Assembly: GCA_003021235.1 (NCBI GenBank)
Contig: PXQR01000011.1
Coordinates: 1 to 47,710, forward strand
Length of the DNA stretch: 47,710 nucleotides
Origin: Halobacteriales archaeon QH_6_64_20
Lineage (GTDB): Archaea; Halobacteriota; Halobacteria; Halobacteriales; Halococcaceae
Reading direction: 5' to 3'
Shown here: one piece after another, positions 15,847 to 23,928 of the stretch
Numbering within the stretch: the first letter of the stretch is position 1
Layout of the letters: each line of letters starts with the position of its first letter
Made by a program: the position numbers and the translations under genes
Notes under the pieces: model-generated
Databases searched by the model: none
The model's input: only the letters and a program-made list of their open reading frames with translations
What the model was told of the DNA's origin: nothing

Positions 15847-17271
15847 ATGGTCGTCGGAGACGTCACTACTGGCACGGACGTACTGATCATCGGGGCCGGC
15901 CCCGGAGGATACGTGGCGGCGATCCGCGCCGGACAGCTCGATCTCGACGTCACGCTCGTCGAGAAGGACATCTATGGAGGGACGTGCCTCAACCACGGCT
16001 GTATCCCATCGAAGGCGCTCATTTCAGCCACTGACGTCGCCTACGACGCGGGCCAGGCCGAACACATGGGGATCACCGCCGATCCCGCGGTCGACCTGGA
16101 GGGGATGGTCGACTGGAAGGACGAGGTCGTCGGCCAACTCACCGGCGGCGTCGAGAGACTCTGTAAGGCGAACGGCGTTAACCTCATGAAGGGCCGCGCG
16201 GAGTTCACCGGCGAGAACGCCGTCAGAGTGGCGCACGACGGCGAGGGCCAGGGATCCGAAACCATCGAGTTCGAACACGCGGTGATCGCCACCGGGAGCC
16301 GCCCGATGGAGCTCCCAGGACTCGAATTCGACGGCGAGAACGTCATCGATTCGAGGACGGCGCTGGCGCTCGATTCGGTACCCGCCGAGTTGGTCGTGGT
16401 CGGAGCGGGCTACATCGGCATGGAACTGTCGAGCGTGTTCGCGAAACTCGGCTCCGAGGTGACGGTCGTCGAGGCTCTCGACGGGGCGCTTCCGGCTTAC
16501 GAGGACGACATCGCGCGCGTGGTCACCGATCGCGCCGAGGAGGTCGGCGTCGACTTTCACTTCGGCGAGAGTGCCCGAGAATGGGTCGAAAGCGGCGACG
16601 GCCTCACCCTCCGGACCGAAAACGAGGCGGGCGACGTCTCGGAGTTCGGCGCGGAGAAGGTGTTGGTAGCGGTCGGGCGTGAACCCGTTACGGACACGCT
16701 CTCGCTCGACGCACTGGGGCTCGAACCCGACAGGGAGGGATTTCTGGCGACCGACGAGTACGCCCGAACCGATCTGGAGCACGTCTTCGCGGTCGGCGAC
16801 GTAGCCGGCGAGCCGATGCTCGCGCACAAGGGCATGAAGGAAGGCGAGGTCGCCGCGGAGGTGATCGCCGGCGAACCCGCCGCGCTCGACAGTCGGGCGA
16901 TCCCCGCCGCCGTGTTCACCGACCCCGAGATCGGCACCGTAGGACTGACTGAAGCCGAAGCCGAAGCGGAGGGCTTCGAGCCGGTGACCGGGGAGATGCC
17001 GATGCGCGCGTCGGGTCGGGCGCTCACGCTCGACGAAACTGACGGGTTCGTCCGGATCGTCGCCGACGAACCCTCGGGGTTCGTCCTGGGCGCGCAGGTC
17101 GTCGCGCCCGAGGCCTCCGAGACGATCGCCGAACTCGCCTTCGCCGTCGAGATGGGCGCTACCGTAGAGGACATCGGCGCGACGATCCACACTCACCCGA
17201 CGCTCGGCGAAAGCGTGATGGAAGCCGCCGAGAACGCCCGGGAGAAGGCCATTCACACGCTCAATCGCTGA
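15847..17271 (+). CDS. lpdA: Dihydrolipoyl dehydrogenase (E3)
   Basis: A 474-residue FAD flavoprotein that reoxidises the dihydrolipoyl group of E2 with NAD+. Visible are the FAD site GAGPGGYVAA near residue 16, the redox-active disulfide motif GGTCLNHGCIPSKAL, the NAD site VVGAGYIGMELSSVFAKLG and the dimer-interface His-Glu pair region HTHPTLGESV. The ATG at 15847 is chosen; the frame stays open 276 nt upstream, but that extension has no family similarity, and a TCTTTTGTC element lies about 27 bp before this ATG. Downstream of the SDR, it completes the complex. Confidence 0.97.
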   Translation: MVVGDVTTGTDVLIIGAGPGGYVAAIRAGQLDLDVTLVEKDIYGGTCLNHGCIPSKALISATDVAYDAGQAEHMGITADPAVDLEGMVDWKDEVVGQLTGGVERLCKANGVNLMKGRAEFTGENAVRVAHDGEGQGSETIEFEHAVIATGSRPMELPGLEFDGENVIDSRTALALDSVPAELVVVGAGYIGMELSSVFAKLGSEVTVVEALDGALPAYEDDIARVVTDRAEEVGVDFHFGESAREWVESGDGLTLRTENEAGDVSEFGAEKVLVAVGREPVTDTLSLDALGLEPDREGFLATDEYARTDLEHVFAVGDVAGEPMLAHKGMKEGEVAAEVIAGEPAALDSRAIPAAVFTDPEIGTVGLTEAEAEAEGFEPVTGEMPMRASGRALTLDETDGFVRIVADEPSGFVLGAQVVAPEASETIAELAFAVEMGATVEDIGATIHTHPTLGESVMEAAENAREKAIHTLNR

Positions 17272-17370
17272 GTCGCGCTTCGGGAACACGGCCGTCAGTC
17301 GGTCCCACTGCTTTCGGTGCATATCCGAGCGGCAGATAACACATATACTCTGTGAGCCCGGAGTGCGGGT

Positions 17371-17909
17371 ATGGAGCCGGGGAACGGATCGGCTATCAGT
17401 TACGACAACACGGCGCGCGAGTCCTGGGACGCCGAGCGGACGACGTTCCAACGGGTGTACGACGTGCTCGTCGGCGTCCACGAGGCAACGTCGGTCGCCC
17501 AGTTCGCTCGCTGGGCCGACTGTTCGGAAACCGGCGCGCGTTCGCCACTGGAGCAACTGACCGAGATGGGTTCGCACAGCGTCGTGAGGGTCGGCCGGCC
17601 GAATACCGACGCAACGACTCGTTTCCGCTGGCGACGGATCGAAGCGCTCGCGCGCGAGCATCCCCTCCGAGGAACTACGTCTAAGCGTCGAGGACCTCGC
17701 TGAGCGAGACGACGAACTACGGGGAAAAGTCCGGCGTTCCAGGCCCCGAAGCCGTCACGGGAGACGAGTTAGTGGCCGATGATCACGAGCAACTGCACGA
17801 GATCCGCGACGACCTGACCGAGTGGCGGACGGTTCGACGGGACATCAGCATGCTTCGACGCGCGGAACGGCGTGCGGACGCCCGGGACGCCGACGGCGTA
17901 TCGGCGTGA
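17371..17909 (+). pseudogene. Frameshifted DUF7342-like winged-helix regulator/antitoxin
   Basis: The frame from the ATG at 17371 encodes a typical haloarchaeal winged-helix start (AERTTFQRVYDVLVGVHEAT, ADCSETGARSPLEQLTEMG). Near 17600 the expected GRPAEYRRNDSF is in another frame, FRWRRIEALAREHP returns in the first, EELRLSVEDLAERDDELRG lies in a different frame from about 17660, and SGVPGPEAVTGDELVADDHE to the stop at 17907-17909 in yet another. The reconstructed protein is about 180 residues, the usual length. At least three small indels therefore break it. The next relic starts 2 bp later, as in an operon. Confidence 0.72.
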
Positions 17910-17910
17910 T

Positions 17911-18337
17911 ATGGACGAGCTACCGGAGGGACGACTCGATGTCGCTGTTCTCGACACGTTGGCTCGGCGAGCACTCTCACATCCGCTGGTTGCGACGTGG
18001 GCGTACGTTCCTAACGCTCGGTCGCCGCGATCGCTAGCGATCGACCTCGATGTGACGGCGTATTCCCGCGGTCGTCACCGCCGTCCGAATCGACGCCCGC
18101 TGGTTCGATAACGACGACCACTCGTTTCATTACGTCGAGACACACGACGACGGACGCTGGCAGTGTCGGTGGGATCGACACTCAAAGCCCGATGCTCCGG
18201 AGGAGCACTTCCATCGCCCGTCGAACGCCAGCGAGATGGCGGCCTCGAAACTATCAGTGAGTCACTATCCCGACGCGCTGTTTTCGGTGCCTGACTGGAT
18301 CGGCGGGCGGGTAACTGAGCTGTACGAGAACGGATAG
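17911..18337 (+). pseudogene. Frameshifted DUF6516-like (TumE-type) toxin candidate
   Basis: The ATG at 17911 opens MDELPEGRLDVAVLDTLARR, which runs to about 18065; a shift by one base then gives AVVTAVRIDARWFDNDDHSF, RWQCRWDRHSKPDAPEEHFH and an end at 18335-18337. The sheet-like pattern with a His-rich RWDRH...EEHFH motif recalls the DUF6516/TumE-type proteins that often follow a DUF7342-like gene in haloarchaea. That assignment is from memory of the family pattern and is tentative. A single indel separates the halves. With the broken upstream gene this looks like a dead two-gene, possibly toxin-antitoxin, module. Confidence 0.55.
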
Positions 18338-18347
18338 AACCGGGCGG

Positions 18348-18554
18348 TCAGTCGACGAGGCGCGGCTTCAAAAGGCCGACAGCCCCGTATCCGAGCACCA
18401 CACTCGTCCCGGCGACGAGCGCCCACATCGGGTCGAACGCGACCGGGCCGAGTAGTCCAACCGGCTCGCTCTTGAGGGGGCCGCCGGTGTAGAGGATCGC
18501 TAGCCACCCGAGGAAACCCAGCACGAGCAACGCCAGGGCGGTTCGCTGACGCAT
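18348..18554 (-). CDS. Small two-helix membrane protein, unknown function
   Basis: A 68-residue protein with two hydrophobic segments (ALALLVLGFLGWLAILY and PMWALVAGTSVVLGYGAVGLL) joined by a loop with GGPLKSEPVG. The ATG at 18554 is chosen over an upstream start because the hydrophobic region begins at once and because the divergent thioesterase promoter occupies the upstream sequence. It resembles small conserved haloarchaeal membrane proteins; no function is known to me. Confidence 0.75.
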   Translation of the reverse strand: MRQRTALALLVLGFLGWLAILYTGGPLKSEPVGLLGPVAFDPMWALVAGTSVVLGYGAVGLLKPRLVD

Positions 18555-18639
18555 CTGGTCCACACATACGCTTCGTGTTTGCGTGAGAAGTATTTTTCCC
18601 GGCGCGAACGATTCACTCGACCCGACACGAGTGACAGTC

Positions 18640-19080
18640 ATGACCGAACCCGATACCGAGTTGCCGATGATACGGACCGACCGGGTGCGCTTCGCCGAGA
18701 CCGACGCTCAGGGCATCGTCTTCTACGGAACCTACTTCACCTACCTCGACGAGGCCTTTAACGCCTATCTCCGGGAGATCGAGTACCGCTACGACCGGAT
18801 GCACGCCGAAGGTTGGACGACCCACGTGGCTCACGCCGACCTCGACTACCACGCCGCCGCCCGGTTCGAGCAGGTGATCGAGAGCCGCCTCGCCGTCGTC
18901 GAGATCGGTGAAACGAGCCTCACCGCCGCGTTCGAGGCCCGAAAAGCCGACGTCGGCGACCTCGTAGCGTCGGGATCGGTCGTCCACGTCGCGGTCGATT
19001 ACGAGACGGGCGAGGCAGTGGACGTACCCGAGACGTTCCGCGACGCCGTCCGAACACATCGAGCACGACCGTCGGAGTGA
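18640..19080 (+). CDS. Acyl-CoA thioesterase, 4-hydroxybenzoyl-CoA thioesterase/YbgC family
   Basis: A 146-residue hot-dog-fold protein. RVRFAETDAQGIVFYGTYFTYLDEAF contains the catalytic Asp of the ETDxxG signature used to hydrolyse acyl-CoA thioesters. The frame opens at 18583, but the ATG at 18640 gives the usual family length and lies after a GTATTTTT element near 18588. It is divergent from the small membrane protein. The substrate is not determined by sequence. Confidence 0.9.
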   Translation: MTEPDTELPMIRTDRVRFAETDAQGIVFYGTYFTYLDEAFNAYLREIEYRYDRMHAEGWTTHVAHADLDYHAAARFEQVIESRLAVVEIGETSLTAAFEARKADVGDLVASGSVVHVAVDYETGEAVDVPETFRDAVRTHRARPSE

Positions 19081-19098
19081 GGCCGTCGGCGGCGTCGC

Positions 19099-20694
19099 TC
19101 ATCGGACCCACTGTCGGAGGCGTCGACCAGCGCCGAGCGCTCTGAACATCCCTTCGAAGAGCCACTTCGAAGCCGAGCCGGCACCCGAGGGAACGCCGAG
19201 CGGGCCGACTCGGGAGGTGCCGATCAGTCGTGGTTCGAGGTAGCGGGCGATTCCTTCTGGCCCGTGGCGTCGGCCGAGCCCCGAGTCGCCGACCCCGCCC
19301 ATCGGTCCGTCGACCGCCGCCCAGCCGGCGATATACCCGTCGTTCACACAGACGGTGCCGCTCTCGATCCGATCGGCGACCCGCCGACCCCGGTCCCTAC
19401 TTCCCGTCCAGACGCTCGCGTTGAGCCCGTACGGCGAATCGTTCGCTGCTTCGATCGCCGCGGCTTCGTCCGGCACCGGCGTGAGTGAGACGACAGGCCC
19501 GAAGGTCTCCTCACAGGCGACCGTCGCATCGGGATCGACGTCGGCGAGCACCGTCGGTTCGTAACAGAAGGGTCCGACGTCCGGCCGTCGTTGCCCGCCC
19601 GCGAGTACCGTGGCTCCCGTCTCGATGGCCTCTGCGACGTGGTCTTCGACCCGGTTTAGCTGTGCGCCGTCGATCAACGAGCCGACGTCCGACTCGTAAT
19701 CGAGGTCCGTGCCGACCGTGAGCCCGCGCGTCGCATCGACGAACGCGTCACGGAAGGGCTCGTAGAGCGACTCGTCGACGTAGATCCGCTCGGCCGCCAG
19801 ACAGAGCTGACCCGCGTTCGAGAAACACGCCTGGAGCACTCCGCGCGCGGCGGTCTCGACGTCGGCGTCGTCCAGCACTACCAATGGGTTGTTGCCGCCG
19901 AGTTCGAGCGAGCAGTCGATCAGATTGTGACCCGCGCGCTCGGCGACCGCGCGGCCGGTCTCGGTGCTCCCGGTAAAGGCGATATGATCGATGTGATCGA
20001 TGAGCGCCGGGCCGACGACGTCCCCTTCGCCGGTGACGACCTCGAAGACGCCTTTCGGTCCGCCTGCTTCCGCGAACAGCGTGGCGAGCGCGAGCGCGAC
20101 GAAGGGCGTCTTCTCGTCGGGCTTGAGTACCACGGCATTGCCCGCGATCAGCGCCGGGATCGCGTCGGCTACCGCGAGCGCGAGCGGGTAGTTCCACGGC
20201 GAGATGAGCCCGACGACGCCGACCGGATCGTAGCTCACCCGAGCGCTCGTCGCGCCCGGGAGGGCACCGCGGCGCTTCTCGCTCGCGACCGCCTCCGGAC
20301 CGATCGAACGGTAGTACGAGCAGTTGAGCGGAACGTCGAGGAGTTCCTCGGCGGCGGTGCGTCGAGCCTTGCCGGTTTCGAGCTGGAGGAGATCGAGCAA
20401 CATCGTCCGTCGTTCGAGCACGAGATCGGCGAACCGATCGATCACTGCGGCGCGATCGGCAACCGAACGAGTGGTCCACGCCGATCGCGCCTGCCGAGCC
20501 CGCCTAACGGCTCCCTCGACGTCCGCTTCGCTACAGGCCGGAATCGAACCGAGCGGTTCGTCCATCGCCGGCGCGGAGACGTCGATGGTCTCCGTCCCGG
20601 CTGTCGCGACACGCTCGGATAACGCGTCGAGCTGTGCGGGCGACACTGCATTCGTTGCGTTGGTCCACGCTAGGGTAGCTGATCGTTGATCCAT
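19099..20694 (-). CDS. Aldehyde dehydrogenase family protein
   Basis: A 531-residue NAD(P)-dependent aldehyde dehydrogenase. It has the substrate-channel motif SPWNYPLALAVADAIPAL with GNAVVLKPDEKTP for the cofactor, ELGGNNPLVVLDDAD around the general-base Glu, and the catalytic Cys in NAGQLCLAAERIYVD. EETFGPVVS near the end is also typical. The ATG at 20694 (MDQRSATLAWTNATN) is preferred over an upstream frame extension that would overlap the pheA promoter. Succinate-semialdehyde dehydrogenase is a common annotation for relatives, but the substrate is not certain. It carries an extra C-terminal tail (SKWLFEGMFRALGAGRRLRQ). Confidence 0.9.
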   Translation of the reverse strand: MDQRSATLAWTNATNAVSPAQLDALSERVATAGTETIDVSAPAMDEPLGSIPACSEADVEGAVRRARQARSAWTTRSVADRAAVIDRFADLVLERRTMLLDLLQLETGKARRTAAEELLDVPLNCSYYRSIGPEAVASEKRRGALPGATSARVSYDPVGVVGLISPWNYPLALAVADAIPALIAGNAVVLKPDEKTPFVALALATLFAEAGGPKGVFEVVTGEGDVVGPALIDHIDHIAFTGSTETGRAVAERAGHNLIDCSLELGGNNPLVVLDDADVETAARGVLQACFSNAGQLCLAAERIYVDESLYEPFRDAFVDATRGLTVGTDLDYESDVGSLIDGAQLNRVEDHVAEAIETGATVLAGGQRRPDVGPFCYEPTVLADVDPDATVACEETFGPVVSLTPVPDEAAAIEAANDSPYGLNASVWTGSRDRGRRVADRIESGTVCVNDGYIAGWAAVDGPMGGVGDSGLGRRHGPEGIARYLEPRLIGTSRVGPLGVPSGAGSASKWLFEGMFRALGAGRRLRQWVR

Positions 20695-20853
20695 CGGACG
20701 AGTCCGTGTGCATCGTGGAGGCGAGGGGTCAAAACGGCTCCCCGATCGCAGTACGACGAACGCGTTCTCGCAATCGAGCCCTGGGGCGTCGAACACGACG
20801 GATCGATCAGCCGATCAGCAGGGTTTTGCCTGCGAGCGCGATATTGTGCGCTC

Positions 20854-21660
20854 ATGCACGCAGTCACGCTCGGTCCCGCCGGCACCTACTCGCACCGAGC
20901 GGCGCGCGCGATCACCGACGACGTCGACTTCCGCGAGTCCGTGCGGGGGATCGTCGAAGCGGTGGTCGACGGCGAGGCCGACCGCGGCGTCGTTCCGATC
21001 GAAAACAGCATCGAGGGGAGCGTCACCGAGAGCTTGGACGCGCTCGCCGACCGCGACGTCGCCGTGCTCCGGGAGATCGTGACGCCGATCCGCCACGCGC
21101 TGCTCGCTCAGGGGACCTCGTTCGAGTGCGTTGCGAGTCACTCCCAGGCGCTTGCCCAGTGTCGGACCTACCTCGACGCCGAGCATCCAGAAGCCCGGCT
21201 CGACGCCGTTGCGAGCACCGCCGCGGGCGTCGAGCGTGCCCGCGAGGACGCAGGGGTTGGGGCGATCGGCCACCCCGACAACGCCGACTCGCAACTCACA
21301 GTGCTCGCCGAGGACATCCAGGATCGGACCTCGAACGCCACGCGATTCCTCGTGATCGCCCCCGCCGAGGAGCGCTCACCCGCGGGCGGGAAGAGTTCGT
21401 TCGTCGTCTACCCGAACACCAACTACCCCGGCCTCCTGCTCGAACTGCTTGCTCCCTTCGCCGACCGGGACATCAATCTCACCCGGGTCGAATCCCGGCC
21501 GAGCGGCGAGCGCCTCGGCGACTACGTCTTCCACGTGGACGTCGAAGCGGGCCTGTACGAGGACCGGACCCGGGAGGCGGTGGCGGCGATCGAGGAGATC
21601 GTCTCGGAAGGGTGGGTGCGCCGTCTCGGCTCCTACGACGTCGAACACGTGCTCGGCTGA
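20854..21660 (+). CDS. pheA: Prephenate dehydratase
   Basis: A 268-residue enzyme converting prephenate to phenylpyruvate in phenylalanine synthesis. The catalytic domain begins MHAVTLGPAGTYSHRAARAI and includes VPIENSIEGSVTESLD and the catalytic Thr in SNATRFLVI. From about residue 185 an ACT domain contains the Phe-binding ESRPSGERLGDY, so feedback inhibition by phenylalanine is expected. The ATG at 20854 lies at leaderless distance from a TTTTGC element near 20824; the frame extends upstream but that part overlaps the divergent aldehyde dehydrogenase region. Confidence 0.95.
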   Translation: MHAVTLGPAGTYSHRAARAITDDVDFRESVRGIVEAVVDGEADRGVVPIENSIEGSVTESLDALADRDVAVLREIVTPIRHALLAQGTSFECVASHSQALAQCRTYLDAEHPEARLDAVASTAAGVERAREDAGVGAIGHPDNADSQLTVLAEDIQDRTSNATRFLVIAPAEERSPAGGKSSFVVYPNTNYPGLLLELLAPFADRDINLTRVESRPSGERLGDYVFHVDVEAGLYEDRTREAVAAIEEIVSEGWVRRLGSYDVEHVLG

Positions 21661-21823
21661 CCGCTCCTCCGCCGAATCGAGGCCGTCGAGAGCGGTGACC
21701 GATCACGGGATGACCGACGACCGACGAGCGACGACGAGCGCGGACCCCGAACGGTGTGGTATCGATCGCCACGAGTTGTGAGATTTAATAGCGACGACGT
21801 TCTACGAAGTGGCGAGCACAGCC

Positions 21824-22279
21824 ATGTCACGCAGAAACCCGTTCGAGGAGATCGAGCGCATGTTCGAGCGCATGAACCGCCAGTTCGGCGAACTGAGCCA
21901 GGGCGAGGGAAGTCAACTGCCCACGCCGGCGGGCGGCACGGGCGGTCCCCAGGCCGTCTCAATAGACGTCGCCGAACAGGACGAAGAATACATGGTTACT
22001 GCCGACCTACCCGGCTACGAGAAAGGCGACATCGACCTCTCGATCTCGGAACGCACGCTCCGGGTCAGCGCCGATCGCGAGGAAAGTTCCGAGGAGTCGG
22101 ACGAGGAGGGAACGTACCTCCGACGCGAGCGCCGCCGTCAGTCGGTGAGTCGCGCGATCACGCTCCCCGAGGAAGTGTCCGAAGACGACGCGAACGCCGC
22201 CTACAACAACGGCGTACTGACGGTGACGCTACCGAAACGCGACCGATCGAACGATTCGCGAAGCATCGACATCAGCTGA
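21824..22279 (+). CDS. Small heat-shock protein, Hsp20/alpha-crystallin family
   Basis: A 151-residue chaperone. The N-terminus is NPFEEIERMFERMNRQFGEL. The alpha-crystallin domain runs from about 45 to 145, with VTADLPGYEKGDIDLSISE and the closing AAYNNGVLTVTLPK motif. An acidic Ser/Glu loop in the middle is typical of halophiles. TTTAATAG at 21783-21790 is a likely TATA box, giving a leader of about a dozen bases. It prevents aggregation of unfolded proteins. Confidence 0.93.
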   Translation: MSRRNPFEEIERMFERMNRQFGELSQGEGSQLPTPAGGTGGPQAVSIDVAEQDEEYMVTADLPGYEKGDIDLSISERTLRVSADREESSEESDEEGTYLRRERRRQSVSRAITLPEEVSEDDANAAYNNGVLTVTLPKRDRSNDSRSIDIS

Positions 22280-22407
22280 TCGCCGCGATCGCAGAGCACG
22301 ATTGCCGATCGTCGGTTTCGGTCGCCACCGGATACGACGACCCGGACGACGAGCGATAGCGAACGACGACCGACACCGATTTCTCCGATAGAGGCGAACC
22401 GCGGCTC

Positions 22408-22860
22408 GTGACTCTCGACAGAGGCGACCCTGCGCCGTCGATCGCCGCACCGAACCAGGAAGGTGAGACCGTTTCCCCGTCGTTCGACGAACCGACGGTA
22501 CTGTACTTCTACCCGCGCGACGACACGCCCGGCTGTACGACCGAGGCGACCGAGTTCGCCGCCGAGCACGGGAGCTACCACGCGGCGGGCGTGACGGTCT
22601 ACGGTGTCTCGACCGATGACGTCGACTCACATCGTGCGTTCGCTACCGACCAGGACCTCCCTTTCGAGTTGCTCGCCGATCCCGACGGCGAGGTCGCAGA
22701 CGCCTTCGGAGTGCCCCACGAGAGCGGCGCGGCCGAGCGCACGACGTTCGTGATCGATGACGGCGAGATCGAGCGGGTCTACGACGGGGTGGACCCGAAC
22801 GGCCACGCCAGGACGGTGCTTTCAGACCTGCTCGATCGAGGCGTCGTGAGCCTCGGCTGA
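22408..22860 (+). CDS. Peroxiredoxin, BCP/PrxQ type
   Basis: A 150-residue thiol peroxidase. The peroxidatic Cys is in YPRDDTPGCTTEATEF. The second Cys that many PrxQ proteins carry five residues later is Ala here, so it is a one-Cys-type enzyme or uses another resolving partner. VYGVSTDDVDSHRAFA and FVIDDGEIERVYDGVD are family hallmarks. It reduces hydrogen peroxide and organic hydroperoxides. The start is the GTG at 22408, just before GDPAPSIAAPNQEG. Confidence 0.92.
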   Translation: MTLDRGDPAPSIAAPNQEGETVSPSFDEPTVLYFYPRDDTPGCTTEATEFAAEHGSYHAAGVTVYGVSTDDVDSHRAFATDQDLPFELLADPDGEVADAFGVPHESGAAERTTFVIDDGEIERVYDGVDPNGHARTVLSDLLDRGVVSLG

Positions 22861-22911
22861 CCGTTCCGTTCGTGCCCGACCGAAAACACGAACCCTCATT
22901 ACACCGGCCGG

Positions 22912-23397
22912 TCAGTATCGTTCGGCGATCGTCTCGGCGACCGCGTCGGTCGCTTCCTGCCAGCTTTCGGGGCGCTCGCCGCCACGCTTCGGCGGATCGA
23001 CGTCGATCGTCAGCGAGCGGTAGGACAGGCCATCGAGCGCGTCGGCAGCCACCCGGCCAACGAACTCCGCGTTCTTTCGCTTCGAGGAGATGTCTCCGCT
23101 CACGAGGTCGTAGTATCGGGTGAAGACCTGGAACACGACGAGGCGGTCGGCGTCGGTCGACTTCCCGACGGCGTGACGGAACAGCTTGGCCGTGTTGTCC
23201 GCTGGGTCGGCCCGACGCCACTCCAGTTCGACGACGAGTCGGTTCGCCCTACGGCCACCGACGTCGACCGGCGTGGTCTCGAGGCGGTACTCCGTCTCCC
23301 AGTCGATAGCAGGTCGGGCGTCCGCCAACCGTTCGGCGAGGCGTGTTCCGACGTCGGTTGCGAACGCGCCCACGAACGCGGTTTCGGATTCGGACAA
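22912..23397 (-). CDS. Haloarchaeal hypothetical protein
   Basis: The conserved-looking part includes ADNTAKLFRHAVGKSTDADR, VVFQVFTRYYDLVSGDISSK and SLTIDVDPPKRGGERPESW, ending at 22912. I do not recognise a family, although the alternating hydrophobic and charged pattern (VVELEW, LVVFQVF) could suit a nuclease-like or ligand-binding alpha/beta fold. The start is uncertain: TTG at 23397 is placed after a TATA element at 23467-23474 that reads equally well on both strands; a GTG at 23496 gives a longer protein but would lie upstream of that element and collide with the divergent gene at 23500. Confidence 0.5.
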   Translation of the reverse strand: MSESETAFVGAFATDVGTRLAERLADARPAIDWETEYRLETTPVDVGGRRANRLVVELEWRRADPADNTAKLFRHAVGKSTDADRLVVFQVFTRYYDLVSGDISSKRKNAEFVGRVAADALDGLSYRSLTIDVDPPKRGGERPESWQEATDAVAETIAERY

Positions 23398-23499
23398 CGT
23401 GTGTGTTTCGGGACTGACACAGTACCTCGGGGGATAGCGAGCCGGTACGGTGATGTGGTTCGGGTCGATATAGGGTTCGCAGGAGAGTACGAGCACCCG

Positions 23500-23886
23500 A
23501 TGGACCGCAAGCGCTGTTGGACGTACTCCCTCAACGGGCTGACGGTTCTCTGGATCGTGCTCTTCGTCGTCTCGCTCGCGGTTGACGTCGGACTCCTCTC
23601 GCTCCCATCGGCATCGGCGAGCGCGATCGACCGGTTCCTCCGCCTCGCCGTGATCGTCTTCCTCGCGGACGTCTGTTTGCTCTACCGGTGGTCGGAGGAA
23701 GCCCCTACTGCTTTCGTCCGCTCGCATTGGTTTCTGATCCTAACGGTGGTTCCCTGGTTCCGGCCGTTGCGTGCATTGCGGATCGGGCGCGGTCTGCGTG
23801 TGTTCCGTACCCTCTCCCGATCGCGCCGGGTCGGTTCGTTGCTCCACAAACTGCGTCGTGCTCTGAAGCGAGTTCGAAATCGGTGA
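23500..23886 (+). CDS. Voltage-sensor-like small membrane protein
   Basis: A 128-residue protein with three hydrophobic segments (LTVLWIVLFVVSLAVDVGLL, LRLAVIVFLADVCLLY, HWFLILTVVPWF) followed by an Arg-patterned helix, RPLRALRIGRGLRVFRTL. Arg at every third or so position recalls the S4 helix of voltage-gated channels, yet no pore or selectivity filter follows. It may be a stand-alone sensor, a truncated channel or a regulator. An ATATAG element at 23468-23473 lies about 30 bp before the ATG, suggesting leaderless transcription. Confidence 0.7.
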   Translation: MDRKRCWTYSLNGLTVLWIVLFVVSLAVDVGLLSLPSASASAIDRFLRLAVIVFLADVCLLYRWSEEAPTAFVRSHWFLILTVVPWFRPLRALRIGRGLRVFRTLSRSRRVGSLLHKLRRALKRVRNR

Positions 23887-23928
23887 CTGGTGACCCGCGA
23901 GCAGTACTCGACGGCTATCGGCTACCGG

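Noticed and set aside
16024-17661. A 545-codon ORF antisense to the E3 gene
   Set aside because: The opposite strand encodes an unmistakable dihydrolipoyl dehydrogenase; this frame is a composition artefact.
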